NCBI GenBank assembly: GCA_002382755.1 | Contig: DFZT01000014.1 | Location: 1-29,820 of the forward strand | Source of the DNA: Firmicutes bacterium UBA4049 | GTDB lineage: Bacteria > Bacillota > Desulfotomaculia > Desulfotomaculales > Nap2-2B | Direction: 5' to 3' | Length of the DNA stretch: 29,820 nt | In this document: in pieces, positions 24,680 through 29,820 of the stretch | Layout of the letters: each line of letters opens with the position of its first letter | Numbering within the stretch: position 1 is the stretch's first letter | The notes under the pieces: generated by a model | Told to the model about the DNA's origin: nothing | The model's database searches: none | Seen by the model: the letters and a program-made list of their open reading frames with translations, nothing else | Made by a program: the position numbers and the translations under genes

Positions 24680-24685
24680 AATGCC

Positions 24686-26713
24686 TTGGCTAGTTTAGCA
24701 TCTATTTCATGGATGGGTATCATTGCTTCTGTTATTGGTATTTTATTTGCAATCTTTCTTATTTCCTGGGTACTCGGAAGGCCGGCAGGCTCACAGCGGA
24801 TGCAGGAAATTTCCGGCGCCATTCAGGAAGGCGCGATGGCTTATTTAAGCCGTCAGTACAGGACAATCGCCATAGTCGGTGTAGTTGTGGCGATTTTACT
24901 ATGGGTCGGCTTGGGTATGCATACGGCAGTTGGATTTATTATTGGAGCTATTTTCTCAGGCGCATGCGGATATGTCGGAATGGTCGTCAGCACCCGCGCC
25001 AACACCCGTGTCGCAGAAGCCGCCAAATCCGGCATTGGCTACGCGCTGGTAGTTGCTTTCCGGGGCGGTTCAGTAACCGGTATGATCTGCGTGAGTCTTG
25101 CATTGCTGGGTATCTCCGGATTGTTCCTTGCTTTTAACGATCCGGTTTCTCTTGTTGGAATGGGTTTTGGAGGCAGCTTGATCAGCGTGTTCGCCCGTCT
25201 TGGCGGCGGTATTTATACCAAGAGCGCAGACGTGGGCGCCGACCTGGTCGGCAAGGTTGAAGCGGGCATTCCCGAGGACGATCCCCGGAACCCCGCCGTT
25301 ATCGCTGACAACGTGGGAGACAACGTCGGCGACTGCGCCGGTATGGCTGCAGACTTATTTGAAACCTATGCTGTAACTGCAATAGGCGCAATGTTGCTGG
25401 GTCACCTTGTGTTCCCCGACAACCCGATCGCGGTGGCCTTCCCGATCGTCCTTGGCGCAGTAGCTATCATCGCCTCGATTATCGGAAGCTTTTTCGTGCG
25501 TATGGGCGGCAACCAGAATATCATGGGGGCTCTTTACAAAGGGCTCTGGGCTTCTGCCATTCTTGCTCTGGTTGGTTTTTATTTTGTTACCCCGAAGTTC
25601 GCCCCCTCGCCCGGCTATTTCTGGCCTGCTTTAGTAGGCATAGTAATCACCATGCTGATGGTTTATATTACAGACTATTATACTTCCAAAGCCTTCCGTC
25701 CGGTTAAGTCTATTGCCGAAGCCTCCCAATCGGGGCACGGCACCAACATTATTACCGGACTTTCTGTTGCTATGGAGGCAAGTGTATTACCCGCCATCGT
25801 AATCGTAGTCGGTATTTTAGTATCTTACGGCGTTGGCGCCGGAGTAGGCGCAGGAGAGGGCGGCGGACTGTACGGCATTGCCATCGCTTCCATGGCCATG
25901 CTCTCCATGACCGGTATTGTAGTGGCCATCGATTCCTACGGTCCGATCACTGACAACGGCGGCGGCATTGCCGAGATGGCTGAGCTGCCCCCGGAAGTAC
26001 GCGCAATTACTGACCCTCTGGATGCCGTAGGCAACACCACCAAGGCCGTAACCAAAGGTTACGCAATCGGTTCCGCAGGCTTGGCGGCAATCGTTCTCTT
26101 TGCCGACTATACCCACCAGCTGGCACAGTTATCCGGGCAGGAAATCGCTTTCTCAATCAATAACCCGTTTGTGCTTGCAGGCCTGCTGATCGGCGGCGCC
26201 CTGCCATTCCTGTTCTCCGCCTTTGCAATCGGCGCTGTTGGCCGTGCCGCAAGTGAAGTAGTTATAGAAGTGCGCCGTCAGTTCCGTGAAATAAAGGGAT
26301 TGATGGAAGGCAAAGCGCGTCCCGAATATGGACGTTGCGTTGACATCGTTACTGCCAGAGCTTTGAAAGAAATGATCGTGCCAGCCCTTGTTCCTATTCT
26401 GGCCCCGCTTATTGTAGGGTTTGTCCTTGGCAGGGAAGCCCTTGGCGGAATGCTCCTGGGTACAATCATTACAGGTTTGTTCCTGGCTATCTTCCAGACC
26501 GCTGGAGGCGGCGCCTGGGATAACGCCAAGAAGGCCATTGAAGATGGTTTATATGGCGGTAAAGGGTCTATGGCTCACGCAGCGGCTGTAACCGGCGACA
26601 CAGTAGGCGATCCCTTGAAGGATACGGCAGGTCCGGCGATTAACCCGATGATTAAGGTTGTCAACATCGTTGCCTTACTGATCGTACCTTTGATTTACAA
26701 CATAAGCCGTTAG
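24686..26713 (+). CDS. hppA: Membrane-bound proton-pumping pyrophosphatase, K+-independent type
   Basis: This polytopic enzyme (675 residues, about 16 membrane segments) splits pyrophosphate and moves ions across the membrane, recovering energy from PPi. The substrate site is complete: [39 protein letters not shown] (about residues 188-227), and [13 protein letters not shown] and [18 protein letters not shown] near the C-terminus. At the position that decides potassium need the motif reads [10 protein letters not shown]; a Lys there marks the K+-independent class, most of which pump protons (established for the family by mutagenesis at this site). The TTG start at 24686 has AGGTGA 6 bp upstream, partly inside a hairpin. 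A terminator follows at 26740. Confidence 0.96.
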   Translation: MASLASISWMGIIASVIGILFAIFLISWVLGRPAGSQRMQEISGAIQEGAMAYLSRQYRTIAIVGVVVAILLWVGLGMHTAVGFIIGAIFSGACGYVGMVVSTRANTRVAEAAKSGIGYALVVAFRGGSVTGMICVSLALLGISGLFLAFNDPVSLVGMGFGGSLISVFARLGGGIYTKSADVGADLVGKVEAGIPEDDPRNPAVIADNVGDNVGDCAGMAADLFETYAVTAIGAMLLGHLVFPDNPIAVAFPIVLGAVAIIASIIGSFFVRMGGNQNIMGALYKGLWASAILALVGFYFVTPKFAPSPGYFWPALVGIVITMLMVYITDYYTSKAFRPVKSIAEASQSGHGTNIITGLSVAMEASVLPAIVIVVGILVSYGVGAGVGAGEGGGLYGIAIASMAMLSMTGIVVAIDSYGPITDNGGGIAEMAELPPEVRAITDPLDAVGNTTKAVTKGYAIGSAGLAAIVLFADYTHQLAQLSGQEIAFSINNPFVLAGLLIGGALPFLFSAFAIGAVGRAASEVVIEVRRQFREIKGLMEGKARPEYGRCVDIVTARALKEMIVPALVPILAPLIVGFVLGREALGGMLLGTIITGLFLAIFQTAGGGAWDNAKKAIEDGLYGGKGSMAHAAAVTGDTVGDPLKDTAGPAINPMIKVVNIVALLIVPLIYNISR

Positions 26714-26739
26714 ATAATTTAGGTTAAACAGAGCAGACT

Positions 26740-26767
26740 AACAGCCGGGGCAACCCGGCTGTTTCTG
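26740..26767 (+). terminator. Terminator after hppA
   Basis: AACAGCCGGG, a GCAA loop and CCCGGCTGTT form a perfect 10-bp stem followed by TCTGTT, 27 bp after the hppA stop. Confidence 0.85.
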
Positions 26768-26787
26768 TTATAAGGGGGGTTAAAAAA

Positions 26788-27186
26788 ATGGAAGATCAGA
26801 GAAACAATTTATGCTTTGCCTGCAGCCCTTCCAATCCAATTGGCTTTCACCTGGAATTTGAATTGCAGGAAAATGTTTGCCGGGCTTTTTTTACGGCGAG
26901 TGAAAATCACCAGGGGTGGAACGGTTTGATGCACGGCGGTTTAATTTCAACGCTTTTGGACGAGGCCATGGGTCAATTGCTATGGCGTCAGAAAAAAATT
27001 GCCGTGACTGCGGAAATAAAAATCAGGTTTAGCTTGCCGGTTGCCATAGGCGAGAAACTTCTCGTAGAAGCGTGGGAAACGGACAGCAGCAGAAGGCTAT
27101 ACAAACTTTCCGCCGCAATAACCCTGCCTGACGGAATGCAGGCCGTTACTGCCGAGGGCAAGTTTCTTCCCGCGAAACTGCAATAA
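26788..27186 (+). CDS. PaaI-type hotdog thioesterase
   Basis: This 132-residue hotdog-fold protein of the PaaI/YigI acyl-CoA thioesterase family probably hydrolyses an acyl- or aryl-CoA. The family motif GWNGLMHGGLISTLLDEAMG (about residues 46-65) carries the HGG oxyanion turn and the catalytic Asp/Glu of LLDEA. The N-terminal NLCFACSPSNPIGF is typical of the subfamily with a CxxC-like start. The ATG follows AAGGGGGG. It lies between two terminated units and is likely monocistronic. The substrate cannot be read from the sequence. Confidence 0.88.
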   Translation: MEDQRNNLCFACSPSNPIGFHLEFELQENVCRAFFTASENHQGWNGLMHGGLISTLLDEAMGQLLWRQKKIAVTAEIKIRFSLPVAIGEKLLVEAWETDSSRRLYKLSAAITLPDGMQAVTAEGKFLPAKLQ

Positions 27187-27284
27187 TCTGGGTTTTTTAG
27201 AAGAGGATTTCCGTATCTTATGTCGAATTATTTGTGAAAGTGTACTATTTAATCAGTTAACATCATCAAGCCGGGGTGCGCGTA

Positions 27285-27968
27285 ATGGTTCGCTTATATA
27301 ACGTTACCAAGATATATAAGAACAATTCGATAGCTTTGAACAATGTAACCCTCCATATAAAAAAAGGCGAATTTATTTTTCTTGTCGGCCCAAGCGGGGC
27401 AGGTAAGACTACTTTAACCAGGCTTATCTTTCGGGAAGATATACCGACTCGGGGGCAGATCGTCTTCAACGGGAAAAATGTTGTCCGCATGCGTCCGGGG
27501 GAAGTTCCTTTCCACCGCAGGAAAATAGGTATGGTTTTTCAGGATTTCCGCTTGCTTGCCCAAAGGACCGTTTATGATAATGTCGCTTTTGCATTACAGG
27601 TTACAGGCACTTCAAATCACCGGATAAAGAAACTGGCGCTGGAAGCGCTGAAAGTAGTTGGTTTGGAGGGAAAAGAAAAAATGCATCCCGAGCAGCTTTC
27701 CGGAGGAGAGCAGCAGAGAGTATGTATAGCCCGCGCAATTGTCAATAACCCTTTGTTATTAATTGCTGACGAGCCCACCGGCAATCTGGATCCCGGTACT
27801 TCCCGCGAATTGATGAATCTGTTTAAGGAAATAAACGGCAGGGGAACAACAATAATTATGGCCACACATGCCTGGGATATAGTAGATTCAATGAAAAAAA
27901 GAGTGGTTGCCTTGTCCGGCGGCAAAGTGGTGAGGGACGAGGAAAGCGGGGATTATCATGGGGCGTAG
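27285..27968 (+). CDS. ftsE: Cell division ATP-binding protein FtsE
   Basis: FtsE is the ATPase of the FtsEX complex, which does not transport but switches on cell-wall hydrolases at the membrane. It has Walker A GPSGAGKTT, Q-loop VFQDFRLL, signature LSGGEQQRVCIARA, Walker B LLIADEPTGNLD and H-loop ATHAWDIV. The preferred start is ATG 27285 (MVRLYNVTK) with GGGGTG 8 bp upstream; a GTG 9 bp earlier is in frame. The gene overlaps ftsX by 11 bp, indicating coupled translation. Confidence 0.97.
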   Translation: MVRLYNVTKIYKNNSIALNNVTLHIKKGEFIFLVGPSGAGKTTLTRLIFREDIPTRGQIVFNGKNVVRMRPGEVPFHRRKIGMVFQDFRLLAQRTVYDNVAFALQVTGTSNHRIKKLALEALKVVGLEGKEKMHPEQLSGGEQQRVCIARAIVNNPLLLIADEPTGNLDPGTSRELMNLFKEINGRGTTIIMATHAWDIVDSMKKRVVALSGGKVVRDEESGDYHGA

Positions 27969-28842
27969 CGCTGTTGGTTACTATTTTAAGGAAGCTTTTG
28001 ACTCCCTTTTTCGCAATAATTGGCTCTCACTTGCTTCGATAGGCGTAGTGACGGTGTCTCTGTTTATTTTTGGCTGTTTCCTTCTGATTGCCATAAATAC
28101 CAGCGCAATTATAAACACTCTTGAGTCTATGCTTGAAATTAATGTCTTTCTGGAAAACAACCTGAACCAGAGTGAAATCAATCATTTAAATGAAGAGCTA
28201 AAATTCCTGCCGGGGGTGTCTGGGGTTGAATTTGTTCCCAAAGAACAGGCTTTGGAAAATATGCTGACCAGTTTAGGCAACGGAAAAGATATTACGGATA
28301 ATTTAGATGAAAACCCGCTCCCTGACTCGTTCAGAATAAAAACCAATAGTGTCGGATTGGTTCCTCAGATAGCTGCGAACATATATAAATTCAAAGGTGT
28401 CAGAAATGTTATATATGGCCAGGAGGTAGTGGAAAGACTGCTGATCGTGACGCGCTGGATAAGGACGACGTGCCTGACAAGTATCGGAGTTCTTGGGTTG
28501 GCGGCTATATTTCTTATTTCTACAACAATTCGCGTTTCAGTTTTTTCCCGGAGAAAAGAAATTGGAATCATGAAGTTCCTTGGCGCCACCAACTGGTTCG
28601 TACGTCTTCCTTTTTTGCTGGAAGGAGTGGTCTTAGGATTTTCCGGCGCCCTGTTGGCCTCTATAATCGTGTATTTAGTGTATACAATTGTCATTGATAA
28701 GATAGCCGTTACAATGCCTTTTCTTCCCGTTGTAGGACAAATAGACAAGCTGGCGCCTGTTTATTGGGGGTTGTTGATTTTAGGACTGCTTATCGGCGCT
28801 GCGGGCAGTTCGATTTCCGTGCACAGGTTCTTAAAAGTTTAG
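27958..28842 (+). CDS. ftsX: Cell division protein FtsX
   Basis: FtsX is the 294-residue membrane partner of FtsE. It has a first membrane helix near residues 22-45, an extracellular domain of about 120 residues (NVFLENNLNQSEI through the YGQEVVERL region), then three more helices (about 170-190, 215-240, 265-285). The permease motif SVFSRRKEIGIMKFLGATNWFVRLPFLLEG is seen before helix 3. It transmits FtsE's ATP cycle to an outside peptidase, which here is probably the next gene product. ATG 27958 lies within the end of ftsE. Confidence 0.97.
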   Translation: MGRSAVGYYFKEAFDSLFRNNWLSLASIGVVTVSLFIFGCFLLIAINTSAIINTLESMLEINVFLENNLNQSEINHLNEELKFLPGVSGVEFVPKEQALENMLTSLGNGKDITDNLDENPLPDSFRIKTNSVGLVPQIAANIYKFKGVRNVIYGQEVVERLLIVTRWIRTTCLTSIGVLGLAAIFLISTTIRVSVFSRRKEIGIMKFLGATNWFVRLPFLLEGVVLGFSGALLASIIVYLVYTIVIDKIAVTMPFLPVVGQIDKLAPVYWGLLILGLLIGAAGSSISVHRFLKV

Positions 28843-28863
28843 CAGTATATACAGGAGAGACAA

Positions 28864-29820
28864 ATGTTATCCAGGAGATTTATTAAAAAGCTGGTTTTAA
28901 TTCTCACATTGCTTTTTTTCGCAGGTTCTTTCTCAGGTTCTTTTGTTAACCATGCGGAGGGAAAAAGCCTTGAAGAAATGCTGAAAGAGACAAGAGACAA
29001 GCTTATTGTCAAAAAGCGAGAGGTAACAAAGGAAAAGAAAGCAGTTAACAATTACGTTAACCGTCTTTCTTCAATAAATAGGACAGTTAATGATAAAGAA
29101 GAAGAAATTTCGGATTTAAACACTTCTTTAGCTATTGCCACAACCGATCTGTCAAAAGCCGAAAAAGATTTAAAGAAAGCCGAAGAAAGCCTGGTTAGAA
29201 GCAAATCCCAGCTGAGCGGCAGACTGTATAATATTTATCTTTTCGGCCGGATCAGTTATCTTGAATTACTGTTGAACTCAAAAAGTTTTGGGGATTTTAT
29301 TGTCCGTTATGAACTGCTGAAGGCAATTGTAGGGCATGATACGGAAATAGTGAGCAAGATGCGGAATCAAAAAGAGGAAGTTCAAAACAGGAAGTCGGCG
29401 CTGGAAGATAGGCGCTTGAGGGTAACAGACCTTCTGCGGAAACAGGTTGCCGCGCAAAATGAGTTAAAGAAGGATCAGCTTGCTCAAAGAAAATTAATTG
29501 CTTCAGCAAAGACGGAATTAAGCCGGCATGAGGATGAGATTGACCGCCTGGAAGCTCGGGAAAGGGAAATTATCCAAAAGATCGCCCTGCAAAATTCAAA
29601 GGGCGGTGAGGCAAAGGGCAGCGGAAGTTTTACCTGGCCGCTTCCCGGATACACACGCATTTCTTCGGGTTACGGCAACCGTATGCATCCAATTTTGCAT
29701 GTTATGCGTTTTCATGATGGAGTAGATATTCCTGCTCCGAAAGGAACAAAAGTTGTCGCCCCCCAGGACGGGACAGTAATCAACGTTCAATATATGAGCG
29801 GATACGGCAATATTGTCATG
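28864..29820 (+). CDS. M23-family cell-wall peptidase with coiled coil (EnvC/PcsB-like), partial
   Basis: This is a secreted murein hydrolase or activator likely controlled by FtsEX. The first 30 or so residues are a signal peptide (basic start, LVLILTLLFFAGSF core). Residues about 35-120 and 155-245 form long coiled coils. The M23 (LytM) domain begins near residue 260 with FTWPLPGYTRISSGYGNRMHP and the metal ligands in FHDGVDIPAPKGT (His and Asp). The gene runs off the window after 319 codons, so the second zinc-ligand segment (HxH) is not visible and activity cannot be judged. The ATG at 28864 follows CAGGAGAG, 21 bp after ftsX, so ftsE-ftsX-peptidase is one operon. Confidence 0.93.
   Translation, partial: MLSRRFIKKLVLILTLLFFAGSFSGSFVNHAEGKSLEEMLKETRDKLIVKKREVTKEKKAVNNYVNRLSSINRTVNDKEEEISDLNTSLAIATTDLSKAEKDLKKAEESLVRSKSQLSGRLYNIYLFGRISYLELLLNSKSFGDFIVRYELLKAIVGHDTEIVSKMRNQKEEVQNRKSALEDRRLRVTDLLRKQVAAQNELKKDQLAQRKLIASAKTELSRHEDEIDRLEAREREIIQKIALQNSKGGEAKGSGSFTWPLPGYTRISSGYGNRMHPILHVMRFHDGVDIPAPKGTKVVAPQDGTVINVQYMSGYGNIVM

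Noticed and set aside
24540..24685. A known riboswitch (FMN, T-box, fluoride, c-di-AMP types) upstream of hppA
   Set aside because: None of the conserved sequence blocks of these classes that I can recall is visible; only hairpins and the small ORF can be supported.

Overview
The window reads as the chromosome of a spore-forming, Gram-positive anaerobe of the Clostridia, most like the Pelotomaculum/Desulfotomaculum group (Peptococcaceae). This is an inference, not a database result. It rests on a small acid-soluble spore protein next to the spore protease GPR, the Bacillus/Clostridia pairing of a Spo0B-like protein with Obg, a C4-zinc L28, a membrane pyrophosphatase, strong AGGAGG-type ribosome binding sites with many TTG/GTG starts, and acyl-CoA genes (thiolase, MaoC hydratases, biotin-dependent carboxyltransferase, methylmalonyl-CoA-epimerase-like protein) that would suit a propionate or fatty-acid degrader.

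Layout. Positions 1-2880 are a gene graveyard: the 3' half of a group II intron (reverse transcriptase fragment plus domains V/VI), a collapsed acyltransferase-3 gene on the minus strand, and a DUF4153 membrane-protein gene broken by two single-base indels, a nonsense codon and an internal deletion. Positions 2948-6487 hold an epimerase-like VOC protein, a tRNA-Pro/tRNA-Lys pair, a GAF/HD-GYP c-di-GMP phosphodiesterase, a two-subunit MaoC hydratase and a DUF2953 protein. Positions 6562-8815 hold a thiolase with its own promoter and terminator, and a GntR/RCK_C regulator resembling the c-di-AMP sensor BusR.

Positions 8828-13661 are an FMN-riboswitch-controlled riboflavin operon, ribD-ribE-ribBA-ribH, followed 3 bp later by a nicotinate phosphoribosyltransferase-like gene. 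ribE appears to start with CTG. Positions 13680-16882 hold rpmB, a recG stump, the spore protein gene and its protease in convergent orientation, rsmD and a coiled-coil protein. A lone carboxyltransferase gene (minus) follows.

Positions 18841-26713 are a housekeeping series: rplU, rpmA, spo0B-like, obg, proB, nadD, an RRM protein, rsfS, secG, hppA. Several usual neighbours (prp, proA, yqeK, coaD) are absent from their customary places. The window closes with a PaaI-type thioesterase and a cell-division set, ftsE-ftsX-M23 peptidase; the last gene runs off the end.

I found no CRISPR array, prophage or complete insertion sequence. The most distinctive signals are the multi-lesion pseudogene cluster beside the intron, the CTG start of ribE, the nicotinate gene inside the FMN operon, an epimerase homologue lacking the His-His motif, and a well-formed small upstream ORF with nested hairpins that cover the hppA ribosome binding site.
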